DNA of 64,000 nucleotides from Mucilaginibacter empetricola (GCF_024808665.1 NZ_JANUBZ010000003.1:62001-126000); one strand, 5' to 3'. Counted from the stretch's first letter, positions 1-7,603 are shown. Program-made: numbers and translations. Notes: generated by a model from the sequence alone, not told the origin.

Positions 1-76
1 TGCCGATGCTTTAGCCAATTGTGAGGGTACATTAAAATACGAAAAATTGACAGGCAAACCCAAAAAGAAAAAATGA
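1..76 (+). CDS. 3' end of an unidentified gene (cut by window start)
   Basis: An open frame enters from the left edge (codons in phase with position 2) and ends at TGA 74-76, leaving the last 24 codons. The tail is basic and ends in four lysines after a short hydrophilic stretch (LTGKPKKKK). Its stop overlaps the ATG of the XRE regulator as ATGA at 73-76, so the two genes are probably translated as a coupled pair. Too little protein is visible to name a family. A small XRE protein directly behind and overlapping another gene is a common arrangement for restriction-modification or toxin-type genes, but that is only a contextual guess. Confidence 0.5.
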   Translation, partial: ADALANCEGTLKYEKLTGKPKKKK

Positions 77-282
77 AACAGGATATATTCCTTATAGAAA
101 TGGGGCAAAAGATCAGGACAGCCCGCAAAGCAAAAAAAATGCCCATTAATATAATGGCCGATCTTACAAAGATTGATATGTCTAATCTATCGTTTTTAGA
201 GCGTGGTATGCGCAACTGTCACATACTTAGTTTAAAGAGCATTGCGGATGTATTGGATATGGATGTGAAAGATTTTCTTTAA
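73..282 (+). CDS. small XRE-family (Cro/CI-type HTH) transcriptional regulator
   Basis: This 69-residue protein is essentially one HTH_3 domain. It opens with a helix containing GQKIRTARKAKKM, followed by a recognition-helix region (KIDMSNLSFLERG) and the closing helix with LKSIADVLDMDVKDFL, the usual layout of the Cro/CI fold. There is no extra sensing domain, so it would act as a DNA-binding dimer, often an autorepressor of its own operon. It overlaps the preceding gene by ATGA and ends 8 nt before the stop of the convergent retropepsin gene. The target cannot be read from the sequence. The family is clear; the regulated system is unknown. Confidence 0.85.
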   Translation: MKQDIFLIEMGQKIRTARKAKKMPINIMADLTKIDMSNLSFLERGMRNCHILSLKSIADVLDMDVKDFL

Positions 283-290
283 ATACTGTT

Positions 291-830
291 TTAAGCCCCG
301 TGACAGTGTTTATATTTCCTACCACTACCACATGGACATTTGTCATTCCTCCCAACTTTTGGAATATTATTACTGTTTGAATCGTTAATAATAGTTTTCG
401 GGGCAGGTAACTTAAATTCGAAAACGTGCTTATAGTTTTCATGGATAAGTGTAAACTCACCCTGTGCAATTATATCCATACCTATAAGTACATCGAAGTC
501 CTTAAGCTTTCCCTCAGACACCCGTAAATATTGGAACCCTACATTGTTTGGAAGAAGTATATTTATGTAATAGGTTTCAACATTCGTTTGACCATCAGCG
601 TGGAAACTAGTGATTTTGCCACGAGGGATAAGGTTTAATTCGGTTGCAACTTTTTTTGTTATTACAGTATTAGTCGCTCCTGTATCCCAAAGCGCATTAT
701 ATTGAATCGTTTTAGGATGAGGTATTATAGTGGGATCGAAAGCTTCAGAAATGTGACATTCAGTAATTATAGTTGCAAAGTTTTTATTAATTGGGCTTTC
801 CCTTTTAAACCCTTGATATGACTTACTCAT
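291..830 (-). CDS. retropepsin-like aspartic protease with C-terminal SEC-C zinc motif
   Basis: The 179-residue protein has the single-chain retropepsin signature: [13 protein letters not shown] with the catalytic DTGA at residues 49-52, and a later VLIGMDII strand-loop typical of clan AA proteases, which work as homodimers. Residues 160-178 are a SEC-C motif ([19 protein letters not shown]) with zinc ligands C165, C167, C176 and probably H177. SEC-C is best known from SecA C-termini and as an add-on ribosome- or protein-binding module. No signal peptide is seen, so it is probably cytoplasmic. The start ATG overlaps the stop of the upstream DUF5678-like gene as TAATG at 828-832, which implies coupled translation. 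The substrate is unknown. A protease-SEC-C fusion is unusual. Confidence 0.8.
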   Translation of the reverse strand: MSKSYQGFKRESPINKNFATIITECHISEAFDPTIIPHPKTIQYNALWDTGATNTVITKKVATELNLIPRGKITSFHADGQTNVETYYINILLPNNVGFQYLRVSEGKLKDFDVLIGMDIIAQGEFTLIHENYKHVFEFKLPAPKTIINDSNSNNIPKVGRNDKCPCGSGRKYKHCHGA

Positions 831-1087
831 TAAGCAAATGTAACTCTCGAGTGAAAATGCTGGGTTGTAGATGTGTCACCCGACTCACAATATTGCACTA
901 AAAATGTTCCCGCTCCAAGTGTTTTATCCGATTCAGAAATAGCTTGAACAACCGTATCGTAAGCTTTAACAACAGATTCATTCTTAATAACTAAGAACTT
1001 CTTATTGTATTTTTTTACGAGTTCGTCTTGGTGATCAATATAATATTTAAACTCTTTATCTAACATAGCTGCAAAGGTAACACTCAT
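830..1087 (-). CDS. DUF5678-like small protein paired with the retropepsin
   Basis: An 85-residue soluble protein. Residues about 10-65 resemble DUF5678 (a helix with [20 protein letters not shown], then a strand and a helix with [12 protein letters not shown], then [11 protein letters not shown]), and the C-terminus carries a QHFHSRVTF element. I know this general shape as a frequent partner of small retropepsin-like proteases in Bacteroidota and Cyanobacteria; its function is not established. The stop overlaps the protease start (TAATG), so the two are one transcriptional and translational unit. By inference it may be a substrate, inhibitor or partner of the protease. The family call rests on remembered similarity and should be tested by a profile search. 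Confidence 0.6.
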   Translation of the reverse strand: MSVTFAAMLDKEFKYYIDHQDELVKKYNKKFLVIKNESVVKAYDTVVQAISESDKTLGAGTFLVQYCESGDTSTTQHFHSRVTFA

Positions 1088-1343
1088 TTACGGTTTAAGT
1101 TTAATACGAATGTAATTTACAATTAGTTTTAATATATACAATGGGGTTATTACACCATTTCAATATTCGGGTTTTACGCTATTTTTTAAAAAAATACACC
1201 CCGCTGGTCTAACACGTATATAGTCTCCTATCAAGACAAAAAGGACTAGCCCTTCCGCGGCAATTGAGCGGGACGATGATTGCATGAACCAATCAGTCAA
1301 TACAAATAATAACAACGTATGATTTCAAAAGGAAATATTCAAT

Positions 1344-2594
1344 TTACTCCAAAAACAACGTATCATCCTCATCCCCCAAACTCAAATGAATCATATCACT
1401 ACCCGCTATACCTTCAATAGACCCTTTGATATGAGCAGCGTTTAATAAAACCTTTTCCAATTGCTTTTCGCGGGCCTTCCATAGTTTTTCCATAGCGTCA
1501 CGCTCTTTTTGTATAGAGATACGCATGCTCATATAGCCCTCGCGGATGGCTTTCCATTGTTCAGAGAATTCATTACTTATCAGATAGTCATAAAGGAGAT
1601 GCATTTTATCACCTTTATTATCCTGGGCTTTGGCCAGGTTAGCCAGTTTAATAATGCCATCGCGCAGAATGTAGGACACAGCCTTTACTTCGTCGAATGA
1701 GCATATCCACACACCGTCGCGTTCGCCAAAACAATCCATCCCTTTTGGGTAACATTGGGTAACAATAACAGCAACATCCACGCCAATGGCGCGCATATCT
1801 TTTTTCAGCTTATCAATCCAGTCCATGGAGAAATCCTTGGTGCGCTTGCTCTCATAAATAATCCGACCGCATTCCTGTCCAAACTGATTGCGTACGGTTT
1901 GCACACAATCGGCACCGCGTACACCTTTGCCCACCTCGCTAATCATATCAAAAGGGAAATTATCACGCAGCAACTCCTCTAAAATTAATTCCTGCACTTC
2001 GCCCTGTAACTGCATGGAGCCCTGTTCGGCTTTGCGTTTCATTTCTTCTGTCAGTTTTTTCTGATCGTCTAATCGTTTCTCCAGTTCTTTAACTTTTAGC
2101 TGATAGTCGGTATCCTTCAAATTGAATTTTTCAGCTTCCTGCTTACGGATGGTTTCGGCCAGCTCATTACGTTGTTCCTGCATGCGACGTTGTATGGAAA
2201 GCTCCAATTCTTCTTCCTTTTGCTTAAGAGCCGCCTCCTTCTGCAAAAACTCCAGCTCTTTCTGTCGTGCTGTTTTTAATTTTTCGTCCGATTCCTGTTT
2301 GGCGCTCTGTAATATTAATAGCTGATTCTCAAAATCAGATGCGATGGTTTTACGGAGCGATTGCTCAATATTTTGCTGTAATTGTTTTTTTTCGTCATTC
2401 AGGCGCTGTTCAAAAAGCAATTGCTGCTGACGCTCTTTGTTGGCAAAGTCATTTTCCTTTTTGCGGTATTCTTCTTCCTTTTGCTGGGTATATTCCTGCA
2501 TTTTGGTCCGTAGTTCTTTCTTATACTCTTCGGCCATTACTTCTTCAATCGGGAAACCAAAACCACAGCTGGGGCACTTAACTTCTGTTGCCAT
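1344..2594 (-). CDS. DUF2130 domain protein (coiled coil plus PD-(D/E)XK-like core)
   Basis: I place the start at the internal ATG (MATEVKCPSCGFGF); the frame is open nine codons further up, but the zinc-ribbon-like CPSC motif at the mature N-terminus is typical of the family. A long, highly charged coiled coil of about 180 residues follows, rich in KKEEEY and Q/E-heptad sequence. The C-terminal half is the conserved DUF2130 core: GKGVRGADCVQTV, then RIIYESKR and DVAVIVTQ, the acidic, E-x-K and hydrophobic-strand pattern of PD-(D/E)XK nuclease-fold proteins. The family is widespread and resembles RmuC in architecture (coiled coil plus nuclease-like core), but its role is not established. It is monocistronic here. 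Confidence 0.75.
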   Translation of the reverse strand: MATEVKCPSCGFGFPIEEVMAEEYKKELRTKMQEYTQQKEEEYRKKENDFANKERQQQLLFEQRLNDEKKQLQQNIEQSLRKTIASDFENQLLILQSAKQESDEKLKTARQKELEFLQKEAALKQKEEELELSIQRRMQEQRNELAETIRKQEAEKFNLKDTDYQLKVKELEKRLDDQKKLTEEMKRKAEQGSMQLQGEVQELILEELLRDNFPFDMISEVGKGVRGADCVQTVRNQFGQECGRIIYESKRTKDFSMDWIDKLKKDMRAIGVDVAVIVTQCYPKGMDCFGERDGVWICSFDEVKAVSYILRDGIIKLANLAKAQDNKGDKMHLLYDYLISNEFSEQWKAIREGYMSMRISIQKERDAMEKLWKAREKQLEKVLLNAAHIKGSIEGIAGSDMIHLSLGDEDDTLFLE

Positions 2595-2878
2595 ATTTAT
2601 AAAGGGAATTAAAAAGTGCAATTTACAGCTATTACCTGAATGGCGGCGCGTAATCCTGAAGAATGAAAGTAAATAGTGACTTTGGGAGGTTCATCTAGGG
2701 GGGATTATGTAATATAATTAAAAATATTTTTTGTCTAAAAGGTCGAGGTAAGTAAGGGTTAAACCAACTAAAGCTATAATTCATACCGTATACCCAAAGT
2801 GTCCTTTTTCGGTGGTTTTCTGCATGAAACTTTTGCGTTATTTAATACGTTACTTTGCCATAAACCAACTATAAATAC

Positions 2879-4051
2879 ATGGATTCGTTAGTTACAGATA
2901 TACCTGCCGGCTTTGATTTTTCGATGAGCGATAATCAGCAGATGATAATGCATATGGTGCGCGATTTTGCCGAAAAACATATCCGCCCGCATGTGATGGA
3001 GTGGGATGAAGCGCAGTATTTCCCTATCGAGCTTTTTAAAAAATTGGGAGAGCTTGGCCTGATGGGTGTAGTAGTACCGGAGGAATATGGTGGCTCGGGA
3101 TTTGGCTATTTTGAATACGTAACCGTTATAACCGAGATTGCTAAAGTGTGCGGATCTATAGGATTATCAGTGGCGGCGCATAATTCATTATGCACAGGGC
3201 ATATTCTGGCTTTTGGAAACGAAGAACAAAAACTTTGTTGGTTACCCAAACTGGCCACCGCCGAATGGATAGGGGCATGGGGGCTAACCGAAGCCAACAC
3301 CGGCTCTGACGCCTTAGGAATGCAAACCACCGCCGTTTTGGATGGAGACTATTACGTTGTAAATGGGTCAAAAAACTGGATAACCCACGGAAAATCAAGC
3401 AACGTGGCTGTAGCAATGGTGCGGACTGGGGCGAAAGGTGATTCGCATGGTATATCGGCCCTGGTAATAGAAAAAGGCACAGCAGGATTTACTCATGGTA
3501 AAAAAGAAAATAAACTCGGCATGCGCGCCTCCGAAACTACTGAGCTGATATTTGATAATTGCCTTGTACCCAAAGAAAATCTATTGGGTAAACCTGGTGA
3601 GGGTTTTAAGCAGGCGATGAAGGTTTTGGATGGCGGAAGAATCTCTATTGCGGCGTTATCATTAGGTATAGCCAAAGGAGCTTTTGAAGCGGCGGTGAAA
3701 TACGCCAAAGAACGTAAGCAATTTGGCCAGCCAATAAGTAATTTTCAGGGGATATCATTTAAACTGGCAGATATGGCAACCGAAATTGAGGCTGCCGAAC
3801 TATTGATAATGCAGGCTGCTGATTTGAAAAATAAACACCTGCCGGTAACCAAGCAATCGGCTATGGCTAAATATTTTGCTTCGGAAGTAGCCGTTCGTAC
3901 AGCTACCGAAGCCGTACAGATATTTGGTGGATATGGTTACACTAAAGATTTCCCGGTAGAAAAATACTATCGCGATGCCAAACTATGCACCATAGGCGAG
4001 GGGACGTCAGAAATTCAAAAGATAGTAATCAGCAGGGAAGTATTAAGGTAA
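2879..4051 (+). CDS. acyl-CoA dehydrogenase
   Basis: This 390-residue FAD flavoprotein has the full three-domain ACAD fold. It shows an N-terminal helical domain with EEYGGSGFGYFEY, the FAD/substrate signature AWGLTEANTGSDALGMQ near residue 140, and the C-terminal helical domain with ERKQFGQPISNFQGI and QIFGGYGYTKDFPVEKYYRD. The catalytic base is in the closing IGEGTSEIQ motif, the position used by short- and medium-chain enzymes (Bcd/Acads type). It would oxidise an acyl-CoA to the trans-2-enoyl-CoA and pass electrons to an ETF. No ETF or other beta-oxidation gene lies nearby, so chain specificity is not predictable from context. It converges on the histidine kinase with only 3 nt between stops. 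Confidence 0.9.
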   Translation: MDSLVTDIPAGFDFSMSDNQQMIMHMVRDFAEKHIRPHVMEWDEAQYFPIELFKKLGELGLMGVVVPEEYGGSGFGYFEYVTVITEIAKVCGSIGLSVAAHNSLCTGHILAFGNEEQKLCWLPKLATAEWIGAWGLTEANTGSDALGMQTTAVLDGDYYVVNGSKNWITHGKSSNVAVAMVRTGAKGDSHGISALVIEKGTAGFTHGKKENKLGMRASETTELIFDNCLVPKENLLGKPGEGFKQAMKVLDGGRISIAALSLGIAKGAFEAAVKYAKERKQFGQPISNFQGISFKLADMATEIEAAELLIMQAADLKNKHLPVTKQSAMAKYFASEVAVRTATEAVQIFGGYGYTKDFPVEKYYRDAKLCTIGEGTSEIQKIVISREVLR

Positions 4052-4054
4052 TGA

Positions 4055-5623
4055 TTAGTTTGCAGGAATAGTAAACCAAAAGTCACTACCATCGCCAAGG
4101 GCGCTGTCAACGCCTATTTTGCCATTATGTCTTTTTATAATTTCGGAGCTGATATACAAGCCCAGCCCGAGACCTGAAAACTGATGACCTAACGTATCTA
4201 CCCGGTAATACCGGTCGAACAAATGTGGCAGTTTTTGAGGATTGATGCCAATGCCAAAATCGCGAACGGATACTTTGACTGTGTCATTCTCTTTGCAAAC
4301 TGATAGTTCAATTCTCTTAGCCTGCGGCGAGTACTTTACGGCATTGTTGATCAGGTTAACCAATACCTGGTCAATGCGGCGATAATCGGCAAAAACCATT
4401 ATTGTTTTATCGGCATTAATAATAAATTCATGGTCGCTTACCAGTTTGGTGTTTTCGGCGCAATCAACAACCAATTCGGCAAGGTTAAAAAGGGTTTTGT
4501 TTAGTCCTAATTGGCCTTGTTGAATTTTGGTTACGTTAAGCAAATCATCAAGTAAATGAACAAGTTTATTTAAATTGTTGCTGGCTTTATTAATAAACAG
4601 GGGAATTTTGTCGGGCGCAGAGTTGGTTTTGATTAACTTCTGTAGTATCTGCATAGAAGCACTTAAAGAAGTTATGGGTGTTTTCAGTTCGTGACTTGCC
4701 ACACTTATAAACTCATCTTTGCGTTGTTGTAATTTATATTCTTCGGTTACATCGAGTAATATCCCGCTAAAACGATATGGAATACCCTCAGCGTCAAACT
4801 TCGCTTTGCCAATAGCCTCAACAATTCGCCTGGTATTATCTTTAGAATTTATAATGGTGTAAATAACGCTGTAATTACCGTCAGAACCCTTTTCTAATGC
4901 TTTATTAATAGCTGTAGTTACCCTTTCTTTGTCATCGTCAATAATAGCGTCAATGGCGTGGTTTAATTCTATTTCGTTTTCTGCCGATAAACCAAACCAC
5001 GATTTTAGCCTGTCATTACCTATAAAATGATTGGTTTGCGGGTTTAAATCCCAGGTGCCTAACTCTGCCGCTTCAATGGCAAATTCAAGCTCTCTTTTAG
5101 CATCCTGAACGGCGTTATAAGTCTGTACTTTATTTGTTGTTTCGTTGCAGATAACTAAAACACCGGCTATTTTACCAGTTTCGTCCTTTAGTGCACTGTA
5201 GCTAAAGGTCCAGTATACATCTTCTAATTTTTTATTGCGATAAATAGGTATCAGCTGATCTTCGCTCCATGTTGATTCGCCGGTTAATATTACCTGGTCA
5301 ATTAAAGGCTTAATAACCGGCCATATTTCTTTCCAGCAATCTGCGCCGCGCTGCCCCAAAGCTTTTGGATGCTTACCGTCGTTACCCAAACTGGGCCGGT
5401 AAGCGTCATTATAAAACTGAATCAGATCGGGACCCCACCAAATAAACATCGGGAACCTAGAGTTAAGCATGATATTGATGGTTGTTAACAAGCTTTGAGA
5501 CCATGTTTCAGGATGCCCTAATGCTGTTGTCGACCAATCGAATTCCCGGGTAAGTTTTCCCATTTCACCCCCACCTTCTAAATATTGATGATAAGATGTT
5601 GATGGATAGTGATTTGAAGTCAT
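4055..5623 (-). CDS. cytoplasmic PAS-domain sensor histidine kinase
   Basis: I prefer the ATG at 5623 (MTSNHYPSTS); the frame is also open from an ATG at 5683. No membrane segments are visible. The N-terminal half has a PAS-like sensor (SRFPMFIWWGPDLIQFYNDAY) and a second PAS/PAC unit (AAELGTWDLNPQTNHF through FSGILLDVTEEY). A HisKA helix with the phospho-acceptor in SVASHELKTPITSL follows, and then a complete HATPase domain: N box VLVNLINNAVKYSP, G1 VRDFGIGI and G2 GLGLGLYIS. It is an intact soluble kinase. No response regulator is adjacent, so it is an orphan. The signal is unknown; cytoplasmic redox or small-ligand sensing is the general expectation for PAS input. Confidence 0.88.
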   Translation of the reverse strand: MTSNHYPSTSYHQYLEGGGEMGKLTREFDWSTTALGHPETWSQSLLTTINIMLNSRFPMFIWWGPDLIQFYNDAYRPSLGNDGKHPKALGQRGADCWKEIWPVIKPLIDQVILTGESTWSEDQLIPIYRNKKLEDVYWTFSYSALKDETGKIAGVLVICNETTNKVQTYNAVQDAKRELEFAIEAAELGTWDLNPQTNHFIGNDRLKSWFGLSAENEIELNHAIDAIIDDDKERVTTAINKALEKGSDGNYSVIYTIINSKDNTRRIVEAIGKAKFDAEGIPYRFSGILLDVTEEYKLQQRKDEFISVASHELKTPITSLSASMQILQKLIKTNSAPDKIPLFINKASNNLNKLVHLLDDLLNVTKIQQGQLGLNKTLFNLAELVVDCAENTKLVSDHEFIINADKTIMVFADYRRIDQVLVNLINNAVKYSPQAKRIELSVCKENDTVKVSVRDFGIGINPQKLPHLFDRYYRVDTLGHQFSGLGLGLYISSEIIKRHNGKIGVDSALGDGSDFWFTIPAN

Positions 5624-5778
5624 GTAAAATTCAGGAATATGTTTTATCGGTTTAATGTGTATTGCTGTATAACGCGGCTGCAAGGATAAAGTTTGCCTAA
5701 GTTAACTAATGTTTGAAATAAAATACCGGTTCAATATTTCTATTTGAAAATTATCTTTCATATTAAAAACTAATTACT

Positions 5779-5786
5779 TACCTTTG
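5779..5786 (+). promoter_or_regulatory. candidate -7 box (TACCTTTG) for rpsU operon
   Basis: TACCTTTG matches the Bacteroidota sigma-70 -7 consensus TAnnTTTG. It would start transcription near 5792-5794 and leave a leader of only about 22 nt that consists mainly of the Shine-Dalgarno sequence. No good -33 TTG is found at the usual distance, so the call is tentative. Confidence 0.45.
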
Positions 5787-5795
5787 CCTTCCCTG

Positions 5796-5803
5796 AAAGG
5801 AGG
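5796..5803 (+). promoter_or_regulatory. exceptionally strong Shine-Dalgarno of rpsU
   Basis: AAAGGAGG lies 11 nt before the rpsU ATG and is complementary to the 16S anti-SD core. Nearly every other gene in the window, including tuf, rplK, rplL and gyrB, lacks an SD. In Flavobacterium johnsoniae, bS21 helps hide the anti-SD and rpsU carries a strong SD, so ribosomes lacking bS21 make more bS21. This site fits that circuit. Confidence 0.8.
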
Positions 5804-5814
5804 TATTTGGAATT

Positions 5815-6009
5815 ATGATCATTATTAACGTAAAAGACGGAGAATCATTGGATAAAGCATTAAAACGCTTTAAAAAGAAATTTGAAAAAACTGGAGTTTT
5901 AAGAGAGCTTCGCAGTCGTCAGGCATTTGAAAAGAAATCTGTGACCCGTCGTCACGTGGTAAAACATGCCATCTACAAACAAAACATGAACTTAGAAACA
6001 ACTGTTTAA
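5815..6009 (+). CDS. rpsU: 30S ribosomal protein bS21
   Basis: The 64-residue basic protein is a clear bS21: it opens MIIINVKDGESLDKALKRF and continues through a Lys/Arg-rich helix (LRELRSRQAFEKKSVTRR). bS21 sits near the 3' end of 16S rRNA on the 30S platform. Tyr54 (in HAIYKQN) is present; in Flavobacterium this residue contacts the anti-Shine-Dalgarno strand and helps sequester it. The gene has a strong SD of its own and heads rpsU-xerC-hpf. A weak hairpin, AATTCT (6008-6013) with AGAATT (6021-6026), sits at its stop and may reduce read-through into xerC. Regulation by bS21 shortage is inferred from the SD and Tyr54 by analogy. Confidence 0.96.
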   Translation: MIIINVKDGESLDKALKRFKKKFEKTGVLRELRSRQAFEKKSVTRRHVVKHAIYKQNMNLETTV

Positions 6010-6093
6010 TTCTAGTTAAAAGAATTTTAAGTTTTTCTATCAATATATCAAAACTATTTGTACATTCAACTTTGGAGTGTGCAAGTAGTTTTT

Positions 6094-7005
6094 ATGTTTT
6101 CAGAGCGATTTATCCGGTATATTAAATTCGAAAAAAGGTATTCCCCTCATACCGTTTCTGCTTATAAATCTGACCTCGATCAGTTTTTTAACTTCCTTAA
6201 TAATCCTGATAAACAGTCACCTGCTCCCGAGCCTGTAATAATTCACCCTTCGCAAATCACTCATCACCATATCCGTAACTGGATGGTTCAAATGATGGGC
6301 GATCAAATTCTTGCCCGCTCTATCGGCCGCAAAATTGCCACTTTACGCAAGTACTTTAAATTTTTGTTGCAGGAAGGGCTGATACAGATTAACCCTGCAT
6401 CAAAAATTACCACGCCAAAAGTCCCTAAAAATTTACCTGTTATAGTTGAAGATACCCGGCTTGTACAAATGCTGGATGATAACATTGTTTTTAGTAATGA
6501 TTTTAATGGACAGCGCGATAAACTGGTTATGGAAATGCTTTTCGGTACGGGGATGCGCTTGTCAGAATTACTTGGTGTAAAAGAAACCGATATCAATATT
6601 TACGAGGGCACAGTTAAGGTTTTGGGCAAACGCAATAAGGAAAGAATTATTCCGGTGAATAATGAATTAAAACTTTTAGTGGCCGAATACCTGGAGTTAA
6701 AGAAAAATAAAAATTTTAGCAACAATTCCTTAACATTGATCGTTACAGATAAAGGAGCAGACGCATATAGCAAGCTCATTTATTTGATAGTGCAAAAGTA
6801 TCTTTCTTACATATCAACCCAGGATAAAAAAAGCCCGCACGTGCTGCGGCACACCTTTGCAACAAGCTTATTAAACCGTGGCGCCGACCTTAACGCCATT
6901 AAAGAACTTTTGGGCCATGCTAACCTTAGCGCAACCCAAATTTATACGCACAATTCAGTTGAGAGATTAAAGTCTATTTACAAACAAGCCCATCCAAAGG
7001 CATAA
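6094..7005 (+). CDS. xerC: tyrosine recombinase, XerC-type
   Basis: The start is set at MFSERFIRYI; the open frame begins 12 codons earlier, but this Met aligns with the usual N-terminus. The N-terminal SAM-like core-binding domain has KRYSPHTVSAYKSDLDQF. The catalytic domain shows the tyrosine-recombinase residues in order: Arg in GTGMRLSELLG, Lys in VLGKRNKERIIP, His-x-x-Arg in HVLRHTFATSLL, His in ELLGHANLSA, and the nucleophile Tyr in TQIYTH. The protein is full length (about 303 aa). It would act on chromosome dimers at dif with a XerD partner encoded elsewhere. Placement between rpsU and hpf is a known Bacteroidota arrangement, so it is not a phage or island integrase. XerC versus XerD is decided by context only. 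Confidence 0.88.
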   Translation: MFSERFIRYIKFEKRYSPHTVSAYKSDLDQFFNFLNNPDKQSPAPEPVIIHPSQITHHHIRNWMVQMMGDQILARSIGRKIATLRKYFKFLLQEGLIQINPASKITTPKVPKNLPVIVEDTRLVQMLDDNIVFSNDFNGQRDKLVMEMLFGTGMRLSELLGVKETDINIYEGTVKVLGKRNKERIIPVNNELKLLVAEYLELKKNKNFSNNSLTLIVTDKGADAYSKLIYLIVQKYLSYISTQDKKSPHVLRHTFATSLLNRGADLNAIKELLGHANLSATQIYTHNSVERLKSIYKQAHPKA

Positions 7006-7013
7006 AAAGGAGG
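7006..7013 (+). promoter_or_regulatory. strong Shine-Dalgarno of hpf
   Basis: AAAGGAGG ends 4 nt before the hpf ATG at 7018 and begins just after the xerC stop. It is the second strong SD in the same operon, in a window whose genes otherwise almost all lack one. The short spacing makes it less optimal than that of rpsU. Confidence 0.7.
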
Positions 7014-7017
7014 AATC

Positions 7018-7365
7018 ATGAAAATTACAGTGCAATCTATTCGTTTTACTGCAGACAGAAAATTATTGGATTTTATCCAGCGGAAAGCTGATAAGCTTGA
7101 TACCTTTTATGATCACATTATTAGTGGCGAGGTATATTTGAAATTGGAAAACGTGGAAGACGAAGCCAATAAAATAACGGAGATTAAGCTGATGTTGCCG
7201 GGTAACCAGATATTTGCTAAAGAAAAATGTAAATCATTTGAAGAGGCTACCGATCTGGCTATTGAAAGCCTTCGCAAACAAATTGAAAAACATAAACAGA
7301 AGAAAACCATTGCTGCTGAGGCTGTTAAAAAAGCTGTTTTATTATCAACAGCCGACGAATTTTAA
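7018..7365 (+). CDS. hpf: ribosome hibernation-promoting factor HPF/RaiA (short form)
   Basis: This 115-residue protein has the single S30AE domain of short HPF/YfiA: an N-terminal strand MKITVQSIRFTADRKLLDFI, a helix with ADKLDTFYDHI, a second strand pair and the helix FEEATDLAIESLRKQIEKHKQKK. The long-HPF dimerisation domain is absent. Proteins of this family bind the 30S decoding region in stationary phase or stress and silence ribosomes. It ends the rpsU-xerC-hpf unit and is followed by a good intrinsic terminator. Its strong SD suggests that its output, like that of rpsU, could rise when the ribosomal anti-SD is exposed; that link is my inference. Confidence 0.92.
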   Translation: MKITVQSIRFTADRKLLDFIQRKADKLDTFYDHIISGEVYLKLENVEDEANKITEIKLMLPGNQIFAKEKCKSFEEATDLAIESLRKQIEKHKQKKTIAAEAVKKAVLLSTADEF

Positions 7366-7391
7366 GTAGGAAAAACATTAAATATTTTCAG

Positions 7392-7427
7392 AAATCGACG
7401 GGCTTAAAACCTGTCGATTTTTTTTTT
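7392..7427 (+). terminator. intrinsic terminator after hpf
   Basis: The 11-bp stem AAATCGACGGG / CCTGTCGATTT (one G-T wobble) with loop CTTAAAA runs straight into a tract of ten T (7418-7427). It ends the rpsU-xerC-hpf unit and isolates it from the tRNA-tuf operon. Confidence 0.9.
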
Positions 7428-7435
7428 AAATAAAT

Positions 7436-7465
7436 TTTGTTGAGGATTTTAAATGTGTACATTTG
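7436..7465 (+). promoter_or_regulatory. Bacteroidota-type promoter of the tRNA-tuf operon
   Basis: A -33 element TTTG (7436-7439) is followed after 18 nt by a perfect -7 box TACATTTG (7458-7465). Transcription would start near 7472 and give a leader of about 130 nt before the first tRNA. The placement directly after the hpf terminator supports it. Confidence 0.75.
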
Positions 7466-7514
7466 CAATCCCTTTCGGAGAGGTCTTCAACGGAGTCGCA
7501 ATAACGAAAGGAAT

Positions 7515-7526
7515 TGGTTCTTTAAA
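7515..7526 (+). promoter_or_regulatory. boxA-like antitermination element in the tRNA-tuf leader
   Basis: TGGTTCTTTAAA resembles the boxA core (TGCTCTTTAA) found in rRNA leaders, where the Nus factors load. It lies about 45 nt after the predicted start. A perfect small hairpin, TTCAAAC-TTT-GTTTGAA (7564-7580), follows before tRNA-Thr. The match is imperfect, and a role for Nus antitermination here is inference. Confidence 0.4.
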
Positions 7527-7603
7527 ATAAAATACAGCCTTATTAATTAGCCTGTAGTATTTGTTCAAACTTTGTTTGAAAAGTACCATAGATGATAAAA
7601 TAA

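Noticed and set aside
1200..1300. Short inverted words (TAGTC ... GACTA) in the gap before DUF2130
   Set aside because: The stems are only five bases with interruptions, not enough for a terminator or attachment site.
6094..7005. Tyrosine recombinase as a phage or island integrase
   Set aside because: It lies between rpsU and hpf in a conserved chromosomal order and has the size and motifs of XerC; no attachment site is visible.
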